Origin: Lachnoclostridium sp. An118
GTDB lineage: Bacteria; Bacillota; Clostridia; Lachnospirales; Lachnospiraceae
Reading direction: 5' to 3'
NCBI RefSeq assembly: GCF_002160985.1
Contig: NZ_NFLQ01000001.1
Coordinates: 1 to 64,000, forward strand
Length of the DNA stretch: 64,000 nucleotides
In this document: piece by piece, positions 38,592-48,224 of the stretch
Layout of the letters: each line of letters begins with the position of its first letter
Position numbering within the stretch: position 1 is the stretch's first letter
Program-made: the position numbers and the translations under genes
Notes under the pieces: model-generated
Told to the model about the DNA's origin: nothing
The model's database searches: none
The model's input: only the letters and a program-made list of their open reading frames with translations

Positions 38592-39512
38592 ATGGCAGTA
38601 ACAGCTAGTATGGTAAAAGAGCTGAGAGAGATGACAGGCGCAGGCATGATGGACTGCAAGAAGGCCCTCAGCGAGACAAACGGAGATATGGACGCAGCAA
38701 TCGAGTACCTGAGAAAGAACGGCGAGGCAAAAGCTGTTAAGAAAGCCGGCAGGATCGCTGCAGAAGGTCTTGTTATGGCTGAAGTAAAAGATGATAAGAC
38801 AGCCGCTATCGTAGAGGTTAACTCTGAGACTGACTTCGTTGCAAAGAACGCGGAGTTCCAGGGATTTGTTAAGGCAGTTACAGAGCAGGCTCTGGCGACA
38901 GAGGCAGCGGATATGGACGCTTTCATGGCAGAGCCCTGGATCGAGGACAGCTCCAAGAGTGTTCAAGACGCCCTGACAGAGAAGATTTCTGTCATCGGCG
39001 AGAAGCTGAGCATCAGAAGATTTGAGAAGATCGTTTCCGACGGATGCGTTGTGTCCTACATCCACGGCGGCGGACGTATTGGTGTCCTTGTAGAGGCAGC
39101 TACAGATGTGATCAACGATGAGATAAAGACATGTCTGAAGAACGTGGCTATGCAGGTTGCAGCTATGTCTCCGAAGTATGTGTCCAGGGATGAGGTTTCC
39201 CAGGAGTTCATGGACCATGAGAAGGAAATCCTGCTCGCACAGGCCAAGACAGAGAATCCGGATAAGCCGGACAACATCATCGAGAAGATGATCATCGGAC
39301 GTCTCAACAAAGAGATGAAAGAGATCTGTCTGTTAGACCAGGTATACGTACAGGACAGCGATCTGACAGTTGCCAAGTATGTGGCAAAAGTTGCTAAAGA
39401 GAACGGTGCAAACATGACAGTTAAGAAGTTTGTACGTTTTGAGACAGGCGAAGGAATCGAGAAGAAGGTAGACGACTTCGCGGCAGAGGTTGCAGCTCAG
39501 GCCGGGATGTAA
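38592..39512 (+). CDS. tsf: Elongation factor Ts
   Basis: This 306-residue guanine exchange factor for EF-Tu begins MAVTASMVKELREMTGAGMM, has the UBA-like DCKKALSETNGDMDAAIEYL, and the core TDFVAKN. ATG 38592 follows GGAGG; an ATG five codons upstream overlaps the ribosome site. It forms an operon with rpsB. Confidence 0.98.
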   Translation: MAVTASMVKELREMTGAGMMDCKKALSETNGDMDAAIEYLRKNGEAKAVKKAGRIAAEGLVMAEVKDDKTAAIVEVNSETDFVAKNAEFQGFVKAVTEQALATEAADMDAFMAEPWIEDSSKSVQDALTEKISVIGEKLSIRRFEKIVSDGCVVSYIHGGGRIGVLVEAATDVINDEIKTCLKNVAMQVAAMSPKYVSRDEVSQEFMDHEKEILLAQAKTENPDKPDNIIEKMIIGRLNKEMKEICLLDQVYVQDSDLTVAKYVAKVAKENGANMTVKKFVRFETGEGIEKKVDDFAAEVAAQAGM

Positions 39513-39570
39513 TCCGAAAAGCAGCAAGACAGATAAACGCATTTTGCATTAGTACTGTGTAAAAGTTACG

Positions 39571-39614
39571 AAGCCCTGCAGATAGTGTGGATACACTGTC
39601 TGCAGGGCTTTTTT
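39571..39614 (+). terminator. Terminator of rpsB-tsf
   Basis: AAGCCCTGCAGA and TCTGCAGGGCTT form a perfect 12-base stem with further inner pairing (GTGT/ACAC), followed by TTTTTT. Confidence 0.92.
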
Positions 39615-39724
39615 GCGAGTTTGGTCTGCGAGTTTTCCCTTTTCACAGCATTGCTATTTTCCGCCGGCAGATATAAAATGGACCTATGAGCGAAGAAACA
39701 GATGACCGTGAGGGGGAACAGGAG

Positions 39725-42421
39725 ATGAAGGATTTATACGACAATGTGCTGCAGTTTAAGGGGAAATGGAGAGACTACCAGGATAGGGTCCTGCAGAACT
39801 CCCAGAAATATCTGGCGGACGGGAAGCTGCATATCGTGGCGGCACCCGGGTCCGGGAAGACGACCCTGGGCATTGAGCTGCTCCGGCGGTTGGGAGAGCC
39901 ATGCCTGATCCTCTCCCCCAGCATCACCATCCGGCAGCAGTGGCTGGAGAGGATCATGGAAGGCTTTCTGCTGCCGGGGAGGGAGCCGGAGGAGCTTTTG
40001 TCCAATGACCTGAGACATATGAAGTGTATCACCGCCATTACCTACCAGGCCCTGTACAGCGCCATGAAGCATTACCAGGGGCAGTTAAGTGACGGCGACG
40101 ATGAGTCGGAGGAGGATGAAAGGGAGTCCGAGGCAGTGGATTTCCGCGATTTTGACATTTTCGACGCAGTGAAGGCTGCGGGGATCAAGACCATCTGCCT
40201 GGATGAGGCGCATCACCTGAGGAGCGAGTGGTGGAAAGCCCTGGAAGCATTTATGAAAGAGCTGGCGGGAGTGACTGTCATTGCCCTTACAGCCACCCCT
40301 CCCTACGACAGCACGCCGGGGCAGTGGAAGCGGTACATCGACCTGTGCGGCTCCATTGACGAGGAAATCTTTACGCCGGAGCTGGTAAGAGAGGGAAGCC
40401 TGTGTCCCCACGAGGACTACATTTATTTCAACTGGCCCTCCAGGGAGGAGCTGGCTGAGATCGAGGCCTACCAGAAGAAAGAGAGGGAAATCTGGGAAAA
40501 GCTGCTGACGGGAAGCAGATTTACGGAAATGATCGCCACTCACAGGGGACTTAGAAACCCGGAGGAGTACAGCGAAAAATTTCTGGACGATCCCAAGTAC
40601 TTTTCGGCCCTTCTGATCTTCTGCCAGGCCCAGGATATCCCCTTTCCCTCCTATCTGCGGGAGCTGATTGGCACAGAGGGAAAGCTGCCAAAGCTGACTC
40701 CCGAATGGCTGGACGCTCTGCTGCAGGGGTTCCTGTATGACGATGCGCAGTCCTACGAAGTGACGGAAGGGGAGAGGGAGGCGCTCCTGAAGGAACTGAA
40801 AGAGGCGGGCTGTGTGTACCGGAAGAAAGTCTCCCTCACCCACAGGGATGCCATGCAGAAAATCCTGGTCAAGAGCAGGGGAAAGATGGAGAGCATCAGA
40901 AGGATCGTGGAGGCGGAGCATCAGTCGCTTGGGGAAGAGCTGCGGCTTCTGATCCTGTGCGACTATATCAAGAAGGACAAGCTGCCCCTTGTAGGGACAG
41001 ACCAGACACTGGCGGCCGAGATAGGAGCCGTGCCGATTTTCGAATATCTGAGGAGAGAGGCCGGGGAAGGGATCCGTCTGGGATGCCTGAGCGGCAGCGT
41101 GATACTGGTCCCTGTGGACACGAAAGAAAAGCTGGAGATCCTTTTGCAGGAGAAGGGCTGCCAGGGCACTCTGTCCCCTGTCCGGGACACCGGCTACGGC
41201 CAGCTTAAAGTGAAGGGGAAAAATACCCATGTGGTGGCGGTCATCACAGAGCTGTTCCGGCAGGGGCAGATCAATACACTGGTGGGGACCAAATCCCTCC
41301 TGGGGGAGGGGTGGGACGCCCCCTGCATCAACTCGCTTATCCTGGCTACCTATGTGGGCTCCTTCATGCTCAGCAACCAGATGCGGGGCCGCACCATCCG
41401 GACGGACCGGGATCACCCGGAGAAGACAGGCAATATCTGGCATCTTGCCTGTATCTTTCCGCAGAAATCCGGGAAGACAAAGCACCCGGACCTCTCCGGG
41501 GATTACGAGATGCTCAAAAGAAGATTTGAGTCATTTCTCGGCGTCTCATGGAAGGACAATGTGATAGAGAGCGGCATGGAGCGGCTTGCCATCCCGGAGT
41601 TTGACACAAAGGAGAAGATGGAGAAAGTCAACCAGATGATGCTGCGGCGGGCGGTGGACAGGGATGGCCTGAGAGCCCGGTGGCAGGAGTCGCTGCGGGA
41701 GATCCACGGCGGCATGGAAGTCCAGCAGGTGGAGACGGTCCCCAGGGAGGAAGAAAAGACCGGATTTCTCTTTTTCAATGCACTGTGGTATGAGATTTTC
41801 AGCGTGGTCCTGGCGGTGATGGCCGGGATGGGGCGCATGTTTGTGGAGGCGGCTTATGGAACCAGATCCGCTCTGGCGGCGGCCCTTGGCCTTCTGATGC
41901 TGGCCGCCTGCGTCCTGGTGGCCAGGTACGGGATCAGGCTGGCCCGCTTCAGCACGCCGGAGCGGCGGATGAGGCGGCTCAGCCAGGCGGTGGCCGACGC
42001 CCTGGCGGAGACCGGAGAGCTGGAAGACCCGCAGCACTGCCGGGCCCAGGTGGAGTCTGTGGAGGGCATGCTCATCGGGACATGGCTCAAGGGCGGCACC
42101 ATGCGGGATAAAACCACCTTTGCGGCCTGCATGGAAGAGATCTGGGGCGTCATCGACAATCCCAGATACCTGCTGATGCGGGAGAAGAGAAGGGGGCGGG
42201 GGGAAGAATATTACAGCGTCCCGGAAATTTTCGGCAGACAGAAAGACCGGGCCCTGGTCTTTGAGAAGCATATGCGCAGGGTGCTGGGACGGTACCGGGT
42301 TGTCTACACCCGTACGCCGGAGGGCAGGAAGATCCTGCTTCGGGCCCGGACCAGGTCTTTTGTCAACAAAAATCAGAGCGCTCTGCAGGGCCGGAAAGTG
42401 GCAAAGGGAAAATACGAATGA
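39725..42421 (+). CDS. SF2 DEAH-box helicase with C-terminal membrane segments
   Basis: From ATG 39725 (AGGGGGA upstream) the product has 898 residues; an ATG at 39686 is also open. Motif I APGSGKTTL is near residue 40, motif II DEAHH near 160, motif III TATPP near 188, and motif VI QMRGRTIRT near 552. An acidic loop lies at about 125-140. Two hydrophobic helices follow at about 690-740, then a basic C-terminal domain of about 160 residues. SF2 helicases are normally soluble. The role is unknown; it has no methylase or nuclease neighbour. Confidence 0.88.
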   Translation: MKDLYDNVLQFKGKWRDYQDRVLQNSQKYLADGKLHIVAAPGSGKTTLGIELLRRLGEPCLILSPSITIRQQWLERIMEGFLLPGREPEELLSNDLRHMKCITAITYQALYSAMKHYQGQLSDGDDESEEDERESEAVDFRDFDIFDAVKAAGIKTICLDEAHHLRSEWWKALEAFMKELAGVTVIALTATPPYDSTPGQWKRYIDLCGSIDEEIFTPELVREGSLCPHEDYIYFNWPSREELAEIEAYQKKEREIWEKLLTGSRFTEMIATHRGLRNPEEYSEKFLDDPKYFSALLIFCQAQDIPFPSYLRELIGTEGKLPKLTPEWLDALLQGFLYDDAQSYEVTEGEREALLKELKEAGCVYRKKVSLTHRDAMQKILVKSRGKMESIRRIVEAEHQSLGEELRLLILCDYIKKDKLPLVGTDQTLAAEIGAVPIFEYLRREAGEGIRLGCLSGSVILVPVDTKEKLEILLQEKGCQGTLSPVRDTGYGQLKVKGKNTHVVAVITELFRQGQINTLVGTKSLLGEGWDAPCINSLILATYVGSFMLSNQMRGRTIRTDRDHPEKTGNIWHLACIFPQKSGKTKHPDLSGDYEMLKRRFESFLGVSWKDNVIESGMERLAIPEFDTKEKMEKVNQMMLRRAVDRDGLRARWQESLREIHGGMEVQQVETVPREEEKTGFLFFNALWYEIFSVVLAVMAGMGRMFVEAAYGTRSALAAALGLLMLAACVLVARYGIRLARFSTPERRMRRLSQAVADALAETGELEDPQHCRAQVESVEGMLIGTWLKGGTMRDKTTFAACMEEIWGVIDNPRYLLMREKRRGRGEEYYSVPEIFGRQKDRALVFEKHMRRVLGRYRVVYTRTPEGRKILLRARTRSFVNKNQSALQGRKVAKGKYE

Positions 42422-42451
42422 TTAGTAAGAAATCATGCAAGGAGAGGACAG

Positions 42452-43138
42452 ATGTATAAAATCCTGATCGTGGAGGATGACAGAGGACTGAACCAGGGCA
42501 TTACCCTGGCTCTTGAAAGGGAGGACACAGCTTTTTTGCGGGCTTTTACTGCCGGTGAGGCCAGGGAGATACTTGAGAGGGAGCAGGTGGACATGGCTCT
42601 GCTGGATGTGAACCTGCCGGACGGCAGCGGGTACGACCTTTTAAAAGAAATCCGCAGCCACTCGAAGATCCCGGTGCTCCTCATCACGGCCAATGACCTG
42701 GAGAGCGATGAGATCACCGGTTTCTCCATGGGGGCGGACGACTATATCACCAAGCCCTTCGGGCTTATGGCCCTGCGGGCCAGGGTGGACCGGATGCGGC
42801 TCCGCACAGGCGGTGAGCCGGAGAACAAAAAGGACGACTATGCGGACAGCAGGTACCATTTTCAGTTTGAGGAAATGCGGTTCTACGTGGACGGACAGGA
42901 GATCGTCTTAAGTAAGATCGAGCAGAAGCTCCTCCGGTTTTTCGTGCGGAACCCGGGGCAGACCCTTACAAGGGAGCGGCTGATGGACGTCCTCTGGGGC
43001 GCGGAGGCTGCATATGTGGAGGAAAATGCCCTCAGCGTGGCGGTGAACCGCCTGCGCCGCAAGCTGGAAGGCCGGGCCGGGTACAGGCCCATTGAGACAG
43101 TGTACGGACTGGGATATGTGTGGGAGAAGAGAGTATGA
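42452..43138 (+). CDS. OmpR-family response regulator
   Basis: This 228-residue protein has a receiver domain (VEDDRGLNQG, phosphoacceptor aspartate in ALLDVNLPDGSGYDLL, LLITAND, TKPFGL) and an OmpR winged HTH (LTRERLMDVLWG, VAVNRLRRKLEG, TVYGLGYVWEKRV). It starts about 28 bases after the helicase stop and overlaps the kinase start. It most likely controls the ABC/FtsX genes that follow. Confidence 0.95.
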   Translation: MYKILIVEDDRGLNQGITLALEREDTAFLRAFTAGEAREILEREQVDMALLDVNLPDGSGYDLLKEIRSHSKIPVLLITANDLESDEITGFSMGADDYITKPFGLMALRARVDRMRLRTGGEPENKKDDYADSRYHFQFEEMRFYVDGQEIVLSKIEQKLLRFFVRNPGQTLTRERLMDVLWGAEAAYVEENALSVAVNRLRRKLEGRAGYRPIETVYGLGYVWEKRV

Positions 43139-43989
43139 GGATACAGATCGGAGCCAGGCAGACCATGGAGCGGCTGGAGGAGATGCTGGATGGCGCCATG
43201 GACGGCACATTTGAGGAGGACCATTACGATGAGACGGAGCTGTCCCGCCTGGAGTCCAGGTGGAAACAGTATGTTGCCTCCACACAGAGAGCCCTGGAGG
43301 AGACGCGGCGGGAGCGGGAGGACATGAAGGCCCTTGTGTCCGACATTTCCCACCAGACAAAGACGCCCCTTGCCAACATCCTCCTCTACGGGGAGTTGCT
43401 GGAGGAGAAGGCGGCGGATGAGGAGGAGCGCAGGCTGGCACGGCAGATACTGGGGCAGACAAAGAAGCTGGAATTTCTCATCCAGGCCCTTGTAAAAATG
43501 TCCCGCCTGGAGTCCGGCATCCTGGAGATCCAGCCCGTGAAGCAGAGCCTTAAGCCCCTGCTGGAAGGGGTAGCGGAGACGTTTGGACCCGGGGCAGGGG
43601 AAAAGGACATGACCCTGGAGTGCGTCCTGCCTCCGGAGGAGGTCCTGTGCCGGTACGACAGAAAGTGGACCGGGGAGGCGCTGGGCAATGTGGTGGACAA
43701 TGCCATCAAGTATTCTCCTGCCGGTTCCCGGGTGAGGATCCGTGTCCGGGAGTTTGAATTCTACGTCTGCATCCAGGTGGAAGACCAGGGACCGGGCATC
43801 CCGGAGGAGGAGAGGGCCCGGATCTTTGGCAGGTTCTGCCGGGGCGGGCAGGTGCAGCAGGAGGAGGGCGTGGGCATCGGCCTCTACCTGGCAAGACAGA
43901 TCCTCGAGCGGCAGGACGGCTATATCAGGGTCACCTCCCGGGAGGGGGAGGGAAGCTGCTTTGGGCTTTATCTTCCCCGGAAAGATTAA
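43135..43989 (+). CDS. Sensor histidine kinase without transmembrane segments
   Basis: The 284-residue kinase begins with a short coiled region (residues 1-60). The HisKA phosphoacceptor site follows (DISHQTKTPLANILLY, histidine in SHQTKTPL), then HATPase_c with NVVDNAIKYSP, DQGPGIP and GVGIGLYLARQI. No hydrophobic helix is present, so it must sense in the cytoplasm or through the ABC transporter. ATG 43135 overlaps the regulator stop. A GTG five codons upstream is also open. Confidence 0.92.
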   Translation: MRIQIGARQTMERLEEMLDGAMDGTFEEDHYDETELSRLESRWKQYVASTQRALEETRREREDMKALVSDISHQTKTPLANILLYGELLEEKAADEEERRLARQILGQTKKLEFLIQALVKMSRLESGILEIQPVKQSLKPLLEGVAETFGPGAGEKDMTLECVLPPEEVLCRYDRKWTGEALGNVVDNAIKYSPAGSRVRIRVREFEFYVCIQVEDQGPGIPEEERARIFGRFCRGGQVQQEEGVGIGLYLARQILERQDGYIRVTSREGEGSCFGLYLPRKD

Positions 43990-44042
43990 ATCTGTCAATT
44001 GTGTAAGATTTGGGAAAGAATGTGGAAAGATTGATGTTATAT

Positions 44043-44078
44043 AGTGGTCTTATAGAAAAACGGTTCTATAGGGCCACT
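44043..44078 (+). promoter_or_regulatory. Leader hairpin before the ABC/FtsX genes
   Basis: AGTGGTCTTATAGAA and TTCTATAGGGCCACT pair over 15 bases (two wobbles) around AAACGG. It lies between the kinase stop and the ABC ATPase. It could be an attenuator, an mRNA end stabiliser or the binding site of the response regulator. Confidence 0.5.
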
Positions 44079-44162
44079 CCTTTATTGGGCGCCCGCAGAT
44101 ATGCTGCCGGCAGCGCAGAAGGTGCAGGGCCAGGCGGGACCGTCAGCGAGGAGGCAATGCAT

Positions 44163-44849
44163 ATGAGTATACTGAAGACCAGTCAACTGAAGAAATATTA
44201 CGGCAGCGGGGACACCCTGGTGAAGGCGCTGGACGGGGTGGACCTGTCCGTGGAGCTGGGGGAGTTCGTGGCCATCGTGGGCACCTCCGGCAGCGGGAAA
44301 TCCACCCTCCTGCACATGTTGGGAGGACTGGACCGGCCCACCTCGGGAAAAGTGTGGGTGGACGGCAGGGACATCTCCAGGCTGAAGGACGAGGAGCTGA
44401 CCATCTTCCGGCGCAGGAAGATCGGGTTTGTGTTCCAGAGCTACAACCTGGTCCCGGTGCTGAACGTATACGAGAACATCGTGCTGCCGGTGGAGCTGGA
44501 CGGAAACAGGCCGGACAAAGCGTTTGTGGAGGATATCGTCGATGTCCTGGGACTTGGGACCAAGAAGTTCAGCCTGCCCTCCCAGCTCTCCGGCGGGCAG
44601 CAGCAGAGGGTGGCCATCGCCCGGGCACTGGCGGCAAAGCCGGCCATCCTTTTGGCCGACGAGCCAACAGGCAACCTGGACTCCGTCACCAGCCAGGATG
44701 TGCTGAGCCTTCTGAAGGTCACCAGCAGCCGCTTCGGGCAGACGGTGGTGATGATCACCCACAACGAGGAGATCGCCCAGATGGCGGACCGCATCGTGCG
44801 CATCGAGGACGGGCGCATCCGGGGAAAAGGCGGTGAGGCAGATGCGTAA
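44163..44849 (+). CDS. ABC transporter ATP-binding protein of the FtsX/BceAB type
   Basis: This 228-residue ATPase has Walker A GTSGSGKST near residue 43, the Q-loop FVFQSYNLVPVLNVYENI, signature LSGGQQQRVAIARAL, Walker B ILLADEPTGNLDS and switch ITHNEE. It is typical of LolD/MacB/BceA subunits. AGGAGG at 44149-44154 fits ATG 44163. Its stop overlaps the permease start. Confidence 0.95.
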   Translation: MSILKTSQLKKYYGSGDTLVKALDGVDLSVELGEFVAIVGTSGSGKSTLLHMLGGLDRPTSGKVWVDGRDISRLKDEELTIFRRRKIGFVFQSYNLVPVLNVYENIVLPVELDGNRPDKAFVEDIVDVLGLGTKKFSLPSQLSGGQQQRVAIARALAAKPAILLADEPTGNLDSVTSQDVLSLLKVTSSRFGQTVVMITHNEEIAQMADRIVRIEDGRIRGKGGEADA

Positions 44850-47448
44850 GGTGAAGAACAGGAAAGTCATAGGAAGGCTGGCGGACAGGAGCTTTAAGGC
44901 CAGCAGGACAAGGAACGTCATCGCATCGCTGGCCATCGCCCTGACCGCCATGCTCTTTACGGCCCTTTTCACCATCGGTCTGGGGACGGTGGAGAATTTC
45001 CAGCAGGCCACCATGCGCCAGTCAGGGGGTGACAGCCACGGCGTCATCAAGAACGTGACCATGGAGGAGTACGGGAAGCTGGCGGCCCATCCCCTGGTAA
45101 AGGAGAGCGCGGCCTGTGAGGTGCTCTCCGACGAGGTGCTGAACCCGGAGTTCCTGAAGCGGCATGTGGAGCTCTGGTATGTGCCGGAGTACCACTATCC
45201 CCACCGCTTTCTCACCATCAAGGAGGGGACGGCTCCCGAGAGGGCGGACGAGGTGCTGGTGGACGATATGACGCTTAAGCTCCTGGGACTGCCGGAGAAG
45301 ACCGGGCAGCAGATCACCCTGTCCCTCCAGCTTGGACAGCTGGATCCTCTGGTGGAGGAGAGGACTTTTACCGTGACCGGCATCCTGAAGTCCGACCCGG
45401 CCCTGAACGTGGGCTTTGTCATCACCTCGGAGGCTTACCTGACAGAGCATGCCGGGGAGCTGGACGCCTTTCGGGATGAAAGCGGCAATGCTATCGGGAG
45501 CACCGGAAACATCCAGATGGATGTGAATTTTTCCAACTCCTGGGGCATCCAGGAGAAGCTGGACCGGGTCATCACAGAGAGCGGATACTCGGTGACCGAG
45601 GGGGATGAGGACTATCTGTCCAGCAACGCCAACTGGGCTTACATCTCCGACGGCGCCGGTGAGGATCCTCTGACGATCGCGGCCGCTGTGGGAGGACTTG
45701 GCATCATCCTGCTGACGGGATACCTCATTATCTACAATGTGTTCCAGATTTCTGTCATCCGGGATATCCGGTACTACGGGCTTTTGAAGACTGTGGGGAC
45801 CACCGGCTCCCAGATCAGGAGGATCGTCAGGAGGCAGGCCTGGAGGCTGGCGGTGCTCGGCATCCCGGCGGGACTGGTGCTTGGATTTTTCATCGGGAAA
45901 TGGATCGTGCCCCTTGTACTGGCAAGGAGCGCCTACGCGGGAGGGGAGGTGGAGGTATCCTTAAACCCCTTCATTTTCCTGGGGGCTGTCCTCTTTACCC
46001 TCGTTACGGTGGGAATTTCCACCAGGAAGCCAGCCCGGATCGCGGCCCGGGTGTCCCCTGTGGAGGCGGTGCGGTACACAGAAGGGGCGAAGGGCAGGAG
46101 GAAGGAGAAGCGCACCACCGACGGAGGGAAGCTCTGGCGGATGGCTCTGTCGGGTCTGGGGAGGAGCAAGCGCAAGACGGTGATCGTCATCCTGTCCCTG
46201 TCCCTCTCCGTGGTACTTCTCAACAGCATTTTCACAGTGACCAGCTCCTTTTCTATGGATAAATTCCTGAGCAGGTTTGTCACCTCGGATTTCCTCATCG
46301 CCAGCGCCAGGTACTTTAATTATGAATACTTCGGCATGGAGGAGGGGATCGAGGAGGAGAACCTGACCGAGTCCTTCATAGAGGCCTGCCAGGAGCAGGA
46401 TGGCTTTGAGAGGGGCGGGCGCATCTACATGACGGCGGAGCTTTCTCTGGAGGCGTCCACCTACAGGCCGACGGAACATATGATGACAGATGAGAACGGG
46501 GATCTCTACTACATGATAGGCAGCAGCAAGCAGCCCTGCTGGCAGGATGAGAACGGAAATTATATGGCGTCAGTATACGGGATGGAGGACTATCCCCTGG
46601 AGAAGGTAGAGCCTGTGGAGGGGGAGATGGACCTGGACGCTATCAGGGAAAAGCTGGCCACAGGGAAGTATGTGCTGGGTCAGGTGGACACGGACGACAA
46701 CGGGAATGTGGAGGAGGACCAGATACGCTATCACGCCGGGGACGCCATCACTCTTGTCGCGCCGGACGGGCAGAGGAGACAGTTTGAGATCCTCTCTCTT
46801 GTGAAGGAGAATTACTACGGGCTGACTACCAGAAAGGGGGAAGCTTTTTCCTTCTACACTGCGGCGGATGTGTTTAAGGAAATGGCCTCGCCGGAGTGTC
46901 TCATGAGCTACCTGTTTGACGTGGAGGACGACAGGGAGGATGACTTTGCCACATTTATTGATACCTACACGACTTCTCAGGAGCCTCTGATGAACTATGA
47001 GTCCAGGCAGAGATATACCAACGAGTTCTCCGGCATGACCGGACTCATCACTCTTGTGGGAGGTGTTTTAACCACTGTGGTGGGCGTCATCGGCATCCTG
47101 AACTTTGTCAACTCCATCCTCACCGGCATTGTCACCAGGAAGCGGGAGCTGGCCATGATGGAGGCCATCGGTATGACGAGGCGGCAGCTGGCGCGGATGC
47201 TCATGCTGGAGGGAGTATGCTACGCCGGGTTTACCATCCTTGCCTCCCTGGCAGCGGGCTGTATCCTGTCCCTGACCCTTGTGCGGGCTCTGTCGGAGGG
47301 ACTGTGGTTCATGGACTACCATTTTGTCATATGGCCCATGCTGCTGGTGTTCCCGGTACTGCTCCTTTTGGGCGTCGTCGTGCCATATCTTGCCTGGCTT
47401 CCCCAGAGAAAGGAGAGCGTGGTCAGCGTCATCAGCCGGGAGGCGTAG
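44842..47448 (+). CDS. FtsX-like ABC permease
   Basis: The 868-residue protein has eight predicted helices in two FtsX repeats: one, a large extracellular loop, then three, and the same again. Helices include NVIASLAIALTAML, LGIILLTGYLIIYNVF, ILGAV-type segments and GLITLVGGVLTTVVG. With the ATPase it would be a mechanotransmitting or antimicrobial-peptide resistance transporter. It overlaps the ATPase gene. Confidence 0.93.
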   Translation: MRKVKNRKVIGRLADRSFKASRTRNVIASLAIALTAMLFTALFTIGLGTVENFQQATMRQSGGDSHGVIKNVTMEEYGKLAAHPLVKESAACEVLSDEVLNPEFLKRHVELWYVPEYHYPHRFLTIKEGTAPERADEVLVDDMTLKLLGLPEKTGQQITLSLQLGQLDPLVEERTFTVTGILKSDPALNVGFVITSEAYLTEHAGELDAFRDESGNAIGSTGNIQMDVNFSNSWGIQEKLDRVITESGYSVTEGDEDYLSSNANWAYISDGAGEDPLTIAAAVGGLGIILLTGYLIIYNVFQISVIRDIRYYGLLKTVGTTGSQIRRIVRRQAWRLAVLGIPAGLVLGFFIGKWIVPLVLARSAYAGGEVEVSLNPFIFLGAVLFTLVTVGISTRKPARIAARVSPVEAVRYTEGAKGRRKEKRTTDGGKLWRMALSGLGRSKRKTVIVILSLSLSVVLLNSIFTVTSSFSMDKFLSRFVTSDFLIASARYFNYEYFGMEEGIEEENLTESFIEACQEQDGFERGGRIYMTAELSLEASTYRPTEHMMTDENGDLYYMIGSSKQPCWQDENGNYMASVYGMEDYPLEKVEPVEGEMDLDAIREKLATGKYVLGQVDTDDNGNVEEDQIRYHAGDAITLVAPDGQRRQFEILSLVKENYYGLTTRKGEAFSFYTAADVFKEMASPECLMSYLFDVEDDREDDFATFIDTYTTSQEPLMNYESRQRYTNEFSGMTGLITLVGGVLTTVVGVIGILNFVNSILTGIVTRKRELAMMEAIGMTRRQLARMLMLEGVCYAGFTILASLAAGCILSLTLVRALSEGLWFMDYHFVIWPMLLVFPVLLLLGVVVPYLAWLPQRKESVVSVISREA

Positions 47449-47467
47449 ACGGGATCTTTTTTAAGTG

Positions 47468-47496
47468 TTGAAAAATCTTTCCGAAAGTTCTATGAT
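47468..47496 (+). promoter_or_regulatory. Promoter of the gene at 47551
   Basis: TTGAAA (47468-47473) and TATGAT (47491-47496) are 17 bases apart, 54 bases before the start codon. Confidence 0.75.
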
Positions 47497-47550
47497 AGAG
47501 AAAGACAATGTGCAGCAGACTCTGACAGGATGAAGAGAGGAGAACGGGAA

Positions 47551-48192
47551 ATGGGCTTTTGGAAGAAGATGGCAGATGAGCTCAAAGAGGGGTTCGACAT
47601 CGGCAAAAGGATTGTGCAGATTAATAATAAGATGCAGAAAGCCGGGACCACGGCCGTCCTGACGGACGAGGAGAGACAGTTTTATCTCGCCAACGAGAAG
47701 ATGTCCCCGGAGGAGTACCTGGCAAAATATCAGGAAAAGCAGGCGCGCATAGCGGAAAAGCAGAGGATCAGCGCACTGAAACAACAGGAGACCCAGTACC
47801 ACATCGGGGGCCTGAACTTCAGAAGAGGAGGAAACGGGCTCTACTACTTCGGGGACGCATTTGTGGAGAACGCCGCCTGCTGGGCCCTGGTCAGCTTTAT
47901 ATGGGGAGGCCCGCATTATGAGACGTTCACAACGACGACGGGCACGACCCGCCCCAAGGGAAAACTGACAGGCGCTATCATCGGCGGGGCCGTCGCTGGC
48001 TTTGACGGCGCTTTTGTGGGGGCGCTGAACGGGACCCACAGGCACACAGACCTGAAGACGACAGTGCAGCAGGTGGAGAAGGACACGGTGGCCTACCTTG
48101 TGTTTGAGTCTGTGCGCACGGGAGAGCGGGTGCAGAAGCAGATCCGCTGCAACACGAAGATCGCAGGTCAGGTGGGAAAACTGATGGGGTAG
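47551..48192 (+). CDS. Protein of unknown function with a glycine-zipper-like segment
   Basis: This 213-residue protein begins MGFWKKMADELKEGFDIGKR, with a helical charged half and DEERQFYLANEKMSPEEYLA. A central Gly/Ala-rich stretch (GAIIGGAVAGFDGAFVGAL) could insert in a membrane. The C-terminus returns to charged beta-rich sequence. GAGAGGAG precedes ATG 47551. I do not recognise the family. Confidence 0.72.
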   Translation: MGFWKKMADELKEGFDIGKRIVQINNKMQKAGTTAVLTDEERQFYLANEKMSPEEYLAKYQEKQARIAEKQRISALKQQETQYHIGGLNFRRGGNGLYYFGDAFVENAACWALVSFIWGGPHYETFTTTTGTTRPKGKLTGAIIGGAVAGFDGAFVGALNGTHRHTDLKTTVQQVEKDTVAYLVFESVRTGERVQKQIRCNTKIAGQVGKLMG

Positions 48193-48224
48193 ATGTCCCG
48201 CGACGCAAGTAGGAGGGCCGCCAG

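Noticed and set aside
37782-39218. 478-codon open frame antisense to rpsB-tsf
   Set aside because: It is a shadow of two ribosome-related genes with strong conservation.
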